Shown: piece after piece, positions 13,151 through 21,420 of the stretch | Layout of the letters: each line of letters opens with the position of its first letter | Numbering within the stretch: the first letter of the stretch is position 1 | From: a virus | Reading direction: 5' to 3' (one strand) | Length of the DNA stretch: 37,592 nucleotides | Virus record (IMG/VR): IMGVR_UViG_3300022745_000096 | Location: 1 to 37,592 of that record | Made by a program: the position numbers and the translations under genes | Notes under the pieces: generated by a model | Told to the model about the DNA's origin: nothing | Databases searched by the model: none | What the model saw: only the letters and a program-made list of their open reading frames with translations

Positions 13151-13455
13151 ACAACCTCGGCACCGACAAACTCAAAGCCGACACCTTGGCGCGGTACATG
13201 GAAGTAAAGCACCTGTCCGACATCGACGCGGCAATCGCCTTGGGCCGCACCCGCCACGCGGTCAATACCTATCGTCAGCGGTATCCCGAATGCAAACCGG
13301 AGGCCGCGCCGAAGCCACAGCGCCCCGCCGATGTGCCAAAGCCCGTCCGCGACGACGTGCGCAAGGTCAACGTGGCCAACGTCGCCGGGTCGTCAACGCA
13401 ATGGGGCTCCATGTCCGTCAGCCTGCCAAAAGAGCCGTTCGAGGTGCCAGTATGA
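13147..13455 (+). CDS. Small HTH-like protein
   Basis: 102 residues from ATG 13147 (ATGA overlap). The N-terminal ~45 residues contain a helix-turn-helix-like segment (DIDAAIALGRTRHAVNTYRQ). The rest is Pro-rich and likely disordered. Function unknown. Confidence 0.55.
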   Translation: MNNLGTDKLKADTLARYMEVKHLSDIDAAIALGRTRHAVNTYRQRYPECKPEAAPKPQRPADVPKPVRDDVRKVNVANVAGSSTQWGSMSVSLPKEPFEVPV

Positions 13456-13619
13456 GTGAGCAAAAACTGTGTCACGCAAAAATGGCGTGCGGTGATCGAA
13501 AATCATCAAACAATCATGACAAATGGTTTTGCTGGAAGTGCCAATGGACAGGGTGGGTGACGAAAAGCACAAAAATCGTTGACGCCTGCATGGCAAACCA
13601 AGCGGGGAAGCGCCCATGA
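13452..13619 (+). CDS. Small Cys-rich protein
   Basis: 55 residues from ATG 13452 (ATGA overlap). Cysteines at 7, 13, 27 and 30 (CHAKMAC and CWKC) could bind zinc. DNA here is more AT-rich than its neighbours. The 3' end overlaps the start of the NusG-like gene. Confidence 0.5.
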   Translation: MSEQKLCHAKMACGDRKSSNNHDKWFCWKCQWTGWVTKSTKIVDACMANQAGKRP

Positions 13620-14146
13620 CCCATCTCCGCATCCTCGCCACCGCCTCGCCGTCCGAAGTCTTCGCCGTATGCGATGCCATCAACGACCTGGGTGGGCTTG
13701 CCGTCGCGCCACGTAAGGTCGAACTGGTGCGCCTGCCAAAACAGCGCCGCCCGCAGATCGTGGAAAGCCCGTTCCTCGGGGCCTACTTCTTCGCCAGCCT
13801 ATCCGCAAACGACTGGCACGCTACGAAAGCCGATTACCGCACCGTCCAGGAGATTGGCCCGACTGAATGGCGGCATGTGCAAGCGTTCTGCGCCCGTGTG
13901 GAGCAAGACTACCAAATGCGCATGGGCCAATACGAGGCGGGCAGGCGGTTGGAGGAATACAACCCCGGTGACGCGCTGCAACTGCTAGGCGGGCTGTTTG
14001 CCGATCACTTGGCGACATTCCAGCGGCTTGACGAAAGCGGCCCCGTTCCGATGATCAAGGCAACCGTGCAAGGGGTGGAACTGCTAGGCCGTCCGGTTGA
14101 AGTGACGGTTGATCCGATCAACGCGAAAAGGTGGGCGGCGGAATGA
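13616..14146 (+). CDS. NusG-like transcription antitermination protein
   Basis: 176 residues from ATG 13616 (ATGA overlap). The N-terminal ~100 residues fit an NGN-type fold (MTHLRILATASPSEVFAVCD, with ESPFLGAYFFASL as the conserved strand). The C-terminal part starts with YNPGDALQLLGGLFADHLAT, matching the KOW-type F.PGD.V....GPFAG pattern, and ends in strands (VELLGRPVEVTVDP). NusG paralogues bind RNA polymerase and change pausing and termination. Placed just ahead of the late promoter and a leader terminator, it is a good candidate for the late-gene regulator, replacing Q. The family assignment rests on motif pattern only. Confidence 0.7.
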   Translation: MTHLRILATASPSEVFAVCDAINDLGGLAVAPRKVELVRLPKQRRPQIVESPFLGAYFFASLSANDWHATKADYRTVQEIGPTEWRHVQAFCARVEQDYQMRMGQYEAGRRLEEYNPGDALQLLGGLFADHLATFQRLDESGPVPMIKATVQGVELLGRPVEVTVDPINAKRWAAE

Positions 14147-14319
14147 CACAGCTATTCACAATCGTCAGCATAGGCCAGCCCATGCAAGACCTGTCCGAAG
14201 AAATGGCCGACCAGATCAAGGATGTGATCTATGACTACGCGGGCCGCGTGCCTTTGACGCTGGCAATGGGCGTTATGGAAGTGGTCAAGTATGAAATCAT
14301 GCGGGATGCGGAGGAATAG
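14143..14319 (+). CDS. Hypothetical protein
   Basis: 58 residues from ATG 14143 (ATGA overlap; start MTQLFTIVSIGQPMQDLSEE). Largely helical and acidic. Last gene of the rightward early operon, coupled to the NusG-like gene, which may point to shared use. Function unknown. Confidence 0.55.
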   Translation: MTQLFTIVSIGQPMQDLSEEMADQIKDVIYDYAGRVPLTLAMGVMEVVKYEIMRDAEE

Positions 14320-14329
14320 CCCCGCACAC

Positions 14330-14358
14330 TTGCAAAATCGCAAGATGTGGTATATGGT
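14330..14358 (+). promoter_or_regulatory. Putative late promoter
   Basis: TTGCAA (14330-14335) and TATGGT (14353-14358) are spaced by 17 nt in the 197-bp gap before terS. It would produce a leader of about 150 nt holding a terminator hairpin before the first late gene. Confidence 0.5.
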
Positions 14359-14453
14359 CGGCGTTAGGTGCTGCTTTGCAGGCTCTGCCGCTGGCGGTCT
14401 TGGTTCTAATGAGGACCGTCAAGCCCGAAATGTCCCCAACGCAAACAACGATA

Positions 14454-14474
14454 GGCCCCCAAGCGGGGTCTTTT
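14454..14474 (+). terminator. Leader terminator ahead of the late operon
   Basis: GGCCCC (14454-14459) pairs with GGGGTC (14465-14470), one G-T pair, 5-nt loop, followed by TTTT. It sits between the putative late promoter and terS, the place of the lambda tR' site that Q overrides. Confidence 0.6.
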
Positions 14475-14516
14475 CGCATAGGAGCGGCGACCAGACGTGT
14501 CGCCCCGGAGTGCGCT

Positions 14517-14942
14517 ATGGCCGAGTTTAGCGCGGAACTGTTTGACCGTATCTGTGAGCGCATTGCCGATGGGGAAAGCCTGCGGGCTATTTGCGCCGAT
14601 GAAGACATGCCTAGCACGACAGCCGTGAAGAAATGGCTGATCAAGGATGATGGCGGCGCACTTGTTGCCCAGTACGCGCGTGCGCGGGAAGCACAAGCAG
14701 ACGCCCTTTTTGATGAAGTGCTGGACATCGCAGACGACGCAACACGTGACCGCAAGTCAGCAGGCAAAGGCGACGGTTCGATGACGTTCGACGCTGAACA
14801 TGTGAACCGCGCCCGCCTTCGGATTGATACGCGCAAGTGGATGGCGGGGAAACTTCGCCCCAAGGTCTACGGCGACAAGGTGGATGTGAGCGGGAATGTT
14901 GGATTTACCGTTACCATCGCAGGAGACGACGCGGACCTTTGA
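14517..14942 (+). CDS. terS: Terminase small subunit
   Basis: 141 residues from ATG 14517, with GGAG six bases upstream. The N-terminal helix-turn-helix (FDRICERIADGESLRAICAD, then EDMPSTTAVKKWL) and the QYARAREAQADALFDEVLDI segment are typical of small terminase subunits that recognise DNA and present it to TerL. The end overlaps the TerL start by 47 nt. Confidence 0.85.
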   Translation: MAEFSAELFDRICERIADGESLRAICADEDMPSTTAVKKWLIKDDGGALVAQYARAREAQADALFDEVLDIADDATRDRKSAGKGDGSMTFDAEHVNRARLRIDTRKWMAGKLRPKVYGDKVDVSGNVGFTVTIAGDDADL

Positions 14943-16272
14943 ACTGACGCAGCGCCAGAAGGAAGTCCGCGCTGTTTTCGCGACGGCGGCGAAATACTTC
15001 CTGATCTACGGCGGCTCGCGGTCCGGCAAGACGTTCCTCACGATCTACACGATCATCATGCGGATGATCAAAGCGCCGGGTTCGCGGCATGTCGTCTTCC
15101 GCAATGATGGCATCGACGCAAAGCAGTCCATCGGCAACGAGACAATCCCGGCGGTCCTAAAGCTGGCATTCCCCGGCCTGACGCTGAAATGGCACGATCA
15201 GGACGGCTACTATGAAGCCGCCAACGGTTCGCAGCTTTGGCTTGCCGGGTTGAAGGACAAAGCCCGCCTGGACAAGGTTCTCGGCAAAGAGTTTGCGACG
15301 ATCTACCTCAACGAAGCCTCACAGATCACGCTAGAGGCGTTCAGCGTTGTCCAAACCCGCCTTGCGCAGGTGGTCATGCAGACCAACGGCAAGCGCCTGC
15401 CATTGCGGCTCTATGTTGACCTTAACCCAACTGTCGCGGCGCATTGGACCTATCAGATTTGGGTCATGGGCGTTCACCCATCGGACAACAAGCCCGTGCC
15501 GCACCATGCTGAACAATACCGGCATATGACGATCAACCCGGCTGACAACGCCAACAACCTGCCAGCCGACTATCTGCAAGCCTTGGCAGCGTTGCCCGAG
15601 CGTATGCGCCGCCGTTTCTTTGATGGTGCTTTCACGGCTGATGATGACAACGCGCTGTGGCGGCGCGCATGGATACGGCGCGACAGCTTGCCCGAATATG
15701 GGCGGATCGTCGTCGCGGTTGACCCGGCCACAACGAACAACCCCGGATCGGACGAGACGGGCATCATCGTAGCGGGGCAGGGCGGCGACAAGCGCGGCTA
15801 TGTCCTGTCGGATGACAGCGGCAAGTATCGACCAGAGCAATGGGCGCGGCGTGCCATCAGCCTGTATGACACGTTCGGCGCTGATGCGATTGTCTGCGAA
15901 GTCAACCAAGGCGGCGACATGGTGGAAGCCATGATCAAGGCCGAAGCGCGTGGCCGCGTTATCCCGGTGATCAAGGTCACGGCAACACGCGCCAAGCACG
16001 TCAGGGCCGAGCCTGTGGCGGCATTGTACGAACAAGGGCGCGTTGCCCATGCCGAAGACTTCCCGACGCTAGAAGACCAGATGTGCGCCTTCACGGTGGA
16101 CTTTGACCGCGATGCGCAGGGCTACAGCCCGGACCGTGTTGACGCGCTTGTGTGGGCTTTGACTGAACTATTCCCGTCCATGACCCGCGCCCCGAAAAAG
16201 AAGGGGCTTGGGCCATCTCTCCCCAATGCTGGCCCGATGATGGGGCCTCAATCGACAGGTTGGCTTAGATGA
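14896..16272 (+). CDS. terL: Terminase large subunit (packaging ATPase/nuclease)
   Basis: 458 residues from ATG 14896. The ATPase part has Walker A GGSRSGKT at 39-46 and a Walker B-type IYLNEAS around 136-142. The C-terminal nuclease shows acidic residues at D276 (VVAVDPATT), E335 (VCEVNQGGD) and D416 (DRVDALVWAL). TerL docks on the portal, pumps DNA into the prohead and cuts the concatemer. The start lies inside terS, and the stop overlaps the portal start by ATGA. Confidence 0.93.
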   Translation: MLDLPLPSQETTRTFELTQRQKEVRAVFATAAKYFLIYGGSRSGKTFLTIYTIIMRMIKAPGSRHVVFRNDGIDAKQSIGNETIPAVLKLAFPGLTLKWHDQDGYYEAANGSQLWLAGLKDKARLDKVLGKEFATIYLNEASQITLEAFSVVQTRLAQVVMQTNGKRLPLRLYVDLNPTVAAHWTYQIWVMGVHPSDNKPVPHHAEQYRHMTINPADNANNLPADYLQALAALPERMRRRFFDGAFTADDDNALWRRAWIRRDSLPEYGRIVVAVDPATTNNPGSDETGIIVAGQGGDKRGYVLSDDSGKYRPEQWARRAISLYDTFGADAIVCEVNQGGDMVEAMIKAEARGRVIPVIKVTATRAKHVRAEPVAALYEQGRVAHAEDFPTLEDQMCAFTVDFDRDAQGYSPDRVDALVWALTELFPSMTRAPKKKGLGPSLPNAGPMMGPQSTGWLR

Positions 16273-18311
16273 CCGAAGACGACCTGATCAAGGAAGTGAA
16301 AGAACGGTTCAAGGCCGCGCAAGAGTGGGAAGAACACACTCGCCGCCTGAACATCGACGACCTGAAGTTTGGCACAGCGGACAGCGACAACGGCTATCAG
16401 TGGCCGCAGGATATCGCGAAACAGCGCCAGTTGGGCACTCAGCCGATGCTGACGATCAACAAGACACGCGTGCATTGCCTGCACATCATCAACGACGCCA
16501 AGCAGAACAAGGTTTCGATCAAGATCAGCCCGACCGGGGACGGCGCTACCTATGACGCGGCGCAAATCCTGCAAGGTGTGGTTCGGCATATCGAATACCA
16601 GAGCAACGCGCAGGACGTCTATGACAACGCGGTGTGGTGGAATGTCTACACCGGCATCGGCTATTGGCGCGTGACGACGGACTACATCGACGACAGCACC
16701 TTTGATCAGGAAATCTATCTCAAGCCAGTCAATGACCCACTGTCGGTCTATCTTGATCCGGACATCATCGAGGCGGATGGATCAGATGCCAAGTGGGGCC
16801 TGCTTTACGAGGATGTGCCGCGCTGGCAGTTCGAAAAGGACTACTCGCAGCACAAGGACGTGACGTCGGACCCGCTCTTGGAACTGACCCAGGGCCTGAA
16901 ATCCGACACGCATATTCGCGTAGTAATGTACTACCGGCGCAATCCGAAACCCGACACGCTCATCAGCAAGGCGGACGGAACGACCGTCCTCAAATCGCAA
17001 CTCAAGGGCGCGGATGCCATCATCGAGGGGCTGATGGCTGAACCGGGCGTCAAGACACGCAAGGTCAAGCGTCACGCGGTGGAGTGGTTCAAGATTGCCG
17101 GGGGCTGCGTTGTCGCCAAAGGTGATTGGCCGTCGCAGTACATCCCGATCGTGCGAGTCATCGGAGAAGAGACATTCATCGACGGCGTCTATGACCGCCG
17201 GGGGCATGTGCGGGCGCTGAAAGACCCGCAGCGCATGTACAACTATTGGGCGTCGGCCAATGTCGAAATGGTCGCGCTGCAACCGAAATCGCCGTTCATT
17301 GGCGCGATGGCCAGCTTTGACGGGCTGGAAACCTACTGGAACCAAGCCAACACGTCTGCGCTGGCGTGGTTGCCCTACAACGGCTACGACGACGAAGACC
17401 GCCCCCTGCCGCCGCCGCAGCGCCAAGTCCCGCCGCAGATGGCAGAGGCGCATATGGCGGGCCTCAAGATCGCCGCCGAAGACATGCAGCTTGTCACCGG
17501 GCAGCATGAGGAGGCGATGGGCCAGCAGAGCAACGCCGAATCCGGCATTGCCATCACGGCACGCCAGCGGCGCGGCGACCAAGCGACCTATCACTTCGTG
17601 GATTCGCTGGCATCTGCCATCCGGTACACCGGGCGCATCCTGATCGACATGATCCCGAACGTGTATGACACGGCGCGGATTATCGAAATCATGGAAGAGG
17701 ACGGGTCGCAGAAATCGGTTCAGATCGACCCTGACCATCCCGAGGCGATGAGCCAAGACCAAGATGGCGAAGACGTCGCCATCATCTTCAACCCGTCCAT
17801 TGGCCGTTATGCGGTGACGGCTGATGTCGGGCCTAGCTTCGGAACCAAGCGGCAAGAGGCGTTCAACGCCATCATGCAACTGATCGGCGCGGACAAGGGT
17901 ATCCTGCCGATTGCCGGTGATTTGCTGATGAAGGCCGCAGACTTCCCGATGGCAGATGAATTGGCCGAGCGGCTCAAGAACATGGTTCCGTCGCAAGCTT
18001 TGGGCGGGCCGTCTGCCGAGACGCAGGCCATGCAGGCGCAGTTGACGCAGCAGCAGCAGGTCATTCAGAAGCTGATGGGTGAATTGGTCGCCAAGCAGAG
18101 CGAGGCGCAGTCCAAGCATGAACTTGAGGAATACCGGGCCGAGACGGACCGGATGCAGGCCATCAAGAGCATCGACCCCGACGCGTTGAAGCCAATCGTG
18201 CGGCAAATGGTGCTGGAAGCGATGGGCAACAGCGTTGCGGAACTACAGGAGCGGCACGGCATCCAGCCCGAGCAGCAAGAACAGCCGGAAACGGCCCAAC
18301 CCCAGGAGTAA
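16269..18311 (+). CDS. Portal protein, P22-like
   Basis: 680 residues from ATG 16269 (ATGA overlap), close to the 725 of P22 gp1. Typical portal segments include MLTINKTRVHCLHIINDAKQ near the start, DPLSVYLDPDIIEADGSDAK, and a middle QRRGDQATYHFVDSLASAIR. The C-terminal ~90 residues are Gln/Glu-rich helix, like the P22 barrel. It forms the dodecameric ring at the packaging vertex. Followed closely by a small head gene. Confidence 0.92.
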   Translation: MTEDDLIKEVKERFKAAQEWEEHTRRLNIDDLKFGTADSDNGYQWPQDIAKQRQLGTQPMLTINKTRVHCLHIINDAKQNKVSIKISPTGDGATYDAAQILQGVVRHIEYQSNAQDVYDNAVWWNVYTGIGYWRVTTDYIDDSTFDQEIYLKPVNDPLSVYLDPDIIEADGSDAKWGLLYEDVPRWQFEKDYSQHKDVTSDPLLELTQGLKSDTHIRVVMYYRRNPKPDTLISKADGTTVLKSQLKGADAIIEGLMAEPGVKTRKVKRHAVEWFKIAGGCVVAKGDWPSQYIPIVRVIGEETFIDGVYDRRGHVRALKDPQRMYNYWASANVEMVALQPKSPFIGAMASFDGLETYWNQANTSALAWLPYNGYDDEDRPLPPPQRQVPPQMAEAHMAGLKIAAEDMQLVTGQHEEAMGQQSNAESGIAITARQRRGDQATYHFVDSLASAIRYTGRILIDMIPNVYDTARIIEIMEEDGSQKSVQIDPDHPEAMSQDQDGEDVAIIFNPSIGRYAVTADVGPSFGTKRQEAFNAIMQLIGADKGILPIAGDLLMKAADFPMADELAERLKNMVPSQALGGPSAETQAMQAQLTQQQQVIQKLMGELVAKQSEAQSKHELEEYRAETDRMQAIKSIDPDALKPIVRQMVLEAMGNSVAELQERHGIQPEQQEQPETAQPQE

Positions 18312-18314
18312 AAA

Positions 18315-18599
18315 ATGGCTACCTTTTCGCCCGTTAACGCGGTTCTCAGCACCAGTCAGGCGCTCACGCCTGTTGCTGTTGCCACGATCACCTCGGCAGA
18401 ACAGACCTTCACCGTCACCGGCCTGACCACGTCGATGGCCGTGCTTTCGGTGCGTCCTGCCGTCGCGCAGACCGCTGGTATCGGCCTGACCGGCGCACGC
18501 GTTTCCGCCACGGACACGCTGGCCTTGACCTTCACCAACCCGACGGCTGGTTCGCTGACCCCGGTTGCATCGACCTACACCATCGTCGTTCAGGCTTAA
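18315..18599 (+). CDS. Small Ala/Thr-rich virion protein (possible decoration protein)
   Basis: 94 residues from ATG 18315, preceded by CAGGAG. Beta-rich, Ser/Thr/Val/Ala-rich sequence without charged clusters (PVAVATITSAEQTFTVTGLT, VASTYTIVVQA), as in small capsid decoration or Ig-like head proteins. Position between portal and scaffold supports a head role. No family is recognised. Confidence 0.65.
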   Translation: MATFSPVNAVLSTSQALTPVAVATITSAEQTFTVTGLTTSMAVLSVRPAVAQTAGIGLTGARVSATDTLALTFTNPTAGSLTPVASTYTIVVQA

Positions 18600-18675
18600 C
18601 GGCCTGAACCACCCTATTCGCGGTTAGTCCGCGCTGCGCAGTGGCCGCTTGCCACACATCAGGGAACACCTGCAC

Positions 18676-19347
18676 ATGTCCGACGAAGAACTCCCGGTTG
18701 AGGCCGTAGAGGCTGAGGCTGCACCCCAAGAAGAGACGATTGCCCCGGCTGTTGACACGGCTGCACAAGAGAAAGAACGCCTCGGGCGTGAGGCGCAAAA
18801 GCGCATCGCCCGCTTGACCTACGAGCGCGAAGAAGCGCGGCGCGAACTTGCCCGGCTCAAAGCCGCACCCCAAACCGCAAGCGCACCGACCTTTGACGAT
18901 CAGGTCAAACAGACCGCCGCAGAACTGCGAGCGCAAGAGAAATTCGCGGAAGAATGCAACGCCACCTTTGCAAAGGGTGTCAGTGAGTTCCCCGACTTCG
19001 CGGACAGCGTTGAAACCCTACAAAACATCGGCATGGGTCAAAACAACGACTTCCTTGATGCGGTGAACGATCTGCCCAACGGCGCGGCAATCCTCCAGCA
19101 CTTGGCCGGGAACTTGGAGGAGGCGCAAAGCATCCTCAAGATGAAACCCGGCAAAATGGCTGTGAAGCTGGCAAGCCTTTCCGGTGAACTCGCCAAGCCA
19201 AACGTCAAGCCAATCTCCAAAGCCCCTGCGCCGCCCGAAAGCATCGGCGGCAAGGCCACGCCAACCTCGAAGAACCCCGACGACATGCCAATGGCGGAAT
19301 ACGTCAAGTGGTTCAACGAGCAGCGGCAAAAGCACAACCGGCGATAG
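18676..19347 (+). CDS. Capsid scaffolding protein
   Basis: 223 residues from ATG 18676; AGGGA lies ~11 bases upstream. Acidic N-terminus (MSDEELPVEAVEAEAAPQEE), long charged helices, and a basic C-terminal helix (AEYVKWFNEQRQKHNRR) like the coat-binding end of P22 gp8. P22 gp8 is longer (303 residues). It guides procapsid assembly and leaves before packaging completes. Two small hairpins (18619-18633, 18641-18655) precede its start. Confidence 0.85.
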   Translation: MSDEELPVEAVEAEAAPQEETIAPAVDTAAQEKERLGREAQKRIARLTYEREEARRELARLKAAPQTASAPTFDDQVKQTAAELRAQEKFAEECNATFAKGVSEFPDFADSVETLQNIGMGQNNDFLDAVNDLPNGAAILQHLAGNLEEAQSILKMKPGKMAVKLASLSGELAKPNVKPISKAPAPPESIGGKATPTSKNPDDMPMAEYVKWFNEQRQKHNRR

Positions 19348-19404
19348 CGCCCGCTGTCGTATTCCCCAGCGGCTTAGGCACCCGCCCTCCAAGGAGAGCC
19401 TGTC

Positions 19405-20643
19405 ATGGCAAACACCCTTCTTACACCGTCAATGGTGACCAAGGCCGCAGTGCCTTACTTCCTGAACTCCAACGCGTTCTTGGGTCAGATCAACAAGCAG
19501 TACAGCGATGAATTTGCTGTCACCGGCGCGAAGATCGGCAGCACCCTCAACGTTCGCCTGCCGTCCAACTACGTTGTGTCTGACGGCCCGACGCTCTCGG
19601 TGCAGGACAACACCCAGACCACGACCCCGCTGACTGTCAGCAAGCAACGCCATGTTGATATTGCCTTCACGTCGAAGGAAATGTCGCTGTCGTTGATGGA
19701 GTTTGGGGAACTGATCCTCAAGCCCGCCATGAACACGCTGGCCGCGACTGTCGCTAACGACATCATGTCGGTTGCCCTGAACACCCCGAACCTTGTCGGC
19801 AACGGCGTGGCTCTGGATGGCACCGGCACCCTGATCAGCCCGACCAGCCAGACCTTCAACTCGGCGCGTGCACGTATTCTTCGCAACTCCGCTCCGCCGT
19901 CTGACCTCTGCGCCATCATGGACTATGACACCGACGTGCGTGCCATGAACTCGCTGCAAGGCTTGTTCAACCCGACCGGGCGCATCTCGGCCAACTATGA
20001 CAGCGGCGAAATTCGCGGCCCTGCTCTCGGCATCGCCAACTGGATGTCGGACCAGACCGTGCAAGTCACCAACTTCGGCACCTATACCACCATGCCGACC
20101 GTCAATGGCGCGAACCAAACCGGTTCCACCATCACCCTGACGGCGGGTACTGCGGTGGCGCTGAACGTCGGCGACATCATCACCTTCGCGGGTGTCAACG
20201 GTGTCAACCGCATCACCGGCCAATCTACCGGCCAGCTTGCGCAATTCGTGGTGACTTCGACCTATTCGAACGGCACGACGATCAACATCTACCCGGCGCT
20301 CATCCCCGCTGTCTTCGTCAACGGCCTGAACACTGTGCCGGGGGCCACCTGCACTGCATCGCCCGCCAACAGCGCTGCGGTGAAGGCTGCGCTTTCCACG
20401 GGCCTTGCCTATCGCCGGAACTTGGTGTTCCACCCGCAGGCGTTCACCCTGGCAACTGCCGACCTGCCGCTTTACGGCTCTGGCGTCATCGCCTCGGCCC
20501 GTGAGAACTTCGGCGGCGTCTCGCTGCGCTTCCTGCAATCCTACGATGTCAACAACGACCGGGCCATCACCCGCATCGACATCCTGTATGGCTACGCCCA
20601 GCTTCGCCCGGAATGGGCCTGCGTGGTCGCGGACATCATCTAA
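19405..20643 (+). CDS. Major capsid protein, P22 coat family
   Basis: 412 residues from ATG 19405 behind AAGGAG, near the 430 of P22 gp5. The start (MANTLLTPSMVTKAAVPYFL) and the segment KQRHVDIAFTSKEMSLSLME are family hallmarks. A strand-rich insertion around 225-300 (VGDIITFAGVNGVNRITGQS) corresponds to the P22 I-domain. The end ITRIDILYGYAQLRPEWACV is also typical. An intrinsic terminator follows directly. Confidence 0.93.
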   Translation: MANTLLTPSMVTKAAVPYFLNSNAFLGQINKQYSDEFAVTGAKIGSTLNVRLPSNYVVSDGPTLSVQDNTQTTTPLTVSKQRHVDIAFTSKEMSLSLMEFGELILKPAMNTLAATVANDIMSVALNTPNLVGNGVALDGTGTLISPTSQTFNSARARILRNSAPPSDLCAIMDYDTDVRAMNSLQGLFNPTGRISANYDSGEIRGPALGIANWMSDQTVQVTNFGTYTTMPTVNGANQTGSTITLTAGTAVALNVGDIITFAGVNGVNRITGQSTGQLAQFVVTSTYSNGTTINIYPALIPAVFVNGLNTVPGATCTASPANSAAVKAALSTGLAYRRNLVFHPQAFTLATADLPLYGSGVIASARENFGGVSLRFLQSYDVNNDRAITRIDILYGYAQLRPEWACVVADII

Positions 20644-20652
20644 CACGGCTTT

Positions 20653-20682
20653 GGGGCGGCTTCGGTCGCCCCATCCCTTTTT
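20653..20682 (+). terminator. Partial terminator after the coat gene
   Basis: An 8-bp stem (GGGGCGGC/GTCGCCCC, one G-T pair) closes a TTCG tetraloop and is followed after ATCCC by TTTTT. The offset T-run suggests partial termination, which would make coat mRNA more abundant than that of the tail genes. Confidence 0.6.
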
Positions 20683-20694
20683 GCGGGGTGCTTC

Positions 20695-21420
20695 ATGGCC
20701 TACCTTGTCGGCGACATCGTCACGCGGTCCCTGCGCATGTCAGGCATCATCGGCATCGGCCAGCGTATGTCTTCGGATGATGCGCAGACGACGATGGACG
20801 CGCTTTCGGACATCCTCGCGCAGTGGCAGGTCCAACGCTGGCTTGTCTATGGGCTTGAAACCCACAGCATCACCGCCAATGGCGCTCTGTCCTATTCCAT
20901 CGGGCCGGGTGGTGATTTCAATATGGTCCGCCCGGATCGGATCGAGGCCGCGTTCATGCGGTTCAACAATACCGGCGTGACGACGGTTGACCGCCCCTTG
21001 GTCCTGATCAACGCCCGCGAAGATTACAACCGGATCGCCACCAAGAACATCGGTTCCGTGCCGAACTCCGTGTTCTACGACAACGCCTATCCCGTCGGCG
21101 AAGTGTATTTCTGGCCTGTTCCGGCAAGCGGAACCATCAACTTATTCGTGACCACGAAAACGCCACTGCCGCAGATTAGCGACATGACGCAAGTGCTGGA
21201 TATGCCGCCAGAGTATATCGCCCCGCTGCGGTATGAGTTGGCATCGCTGTTGCGCACCGAATACACGCTGCCGCCCGATCCGAAGCTTGAAGCCCTGCTG
21301 ACCAAGGGCAAGTCAATCCTCCGCAATGCCAACGCGCAAGTGCCGACCCTGCGCATGGGCGCGACTGTGCCCGGCGGCAATGGCGGCTGGTACAACCCCT
21401 ATTCGGACAGCCGCACATGA
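20695..21420 (+). CDS. Head-tail adaptor, P22 gp4-like
   Basis: 241 residues from ATG 20695, behind GGGGTG. The family pattern is clear: DALSDILAQWQVQRWLVYGL, LVLINAREDYNRIA, and AYPVGEVYFWPVPASGTINL, with MPPEYIAPLRYELASLLRTE near the end. P22 gp4 (166 residues) binds the portal after packaging and starts the neck. Stop overlaps the next start (ATGA). Confidence 0.88.
   Translation: MAYLVGDIVTRSLRMSGIIGIGQRMSSDDAQTTMDALSDILAQWQVQRWLVYGLETHSITANGALSYSIGPGGDFNMVRPDRIEAAFMRFNNTGVTTVDRPLVLINAREDYNRIATKNIGSVPNSVFYDNAYPVGEVYFWPVPASGTINLFVTTKTPLPQISDMTQVLDMPPEYIAPLRYELASLLRTEYTLPPDPKLEALLTKGKSILRNANAQVPTLRMGATVPGGNGGWYNPYSDSRT

Noticed and set aside
14424-14437. A fifth operator (CCGAAATGTCCC-like) in the late leader
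   Set aside because: Only one half-site matches; the other arm has several mismatches.
16782-18206. 474-codon leftward frame opposite the portal gene
   Set aside because: A GC-rich shadow of the portal gene; sequence is His/Arg/Leu-rich without domain structure.
19429-20646. 405-codon leftward frame opposite the coat gene
   Set aside because: A codon-bias shadow; the coat protein on the other strand is a clear family member.
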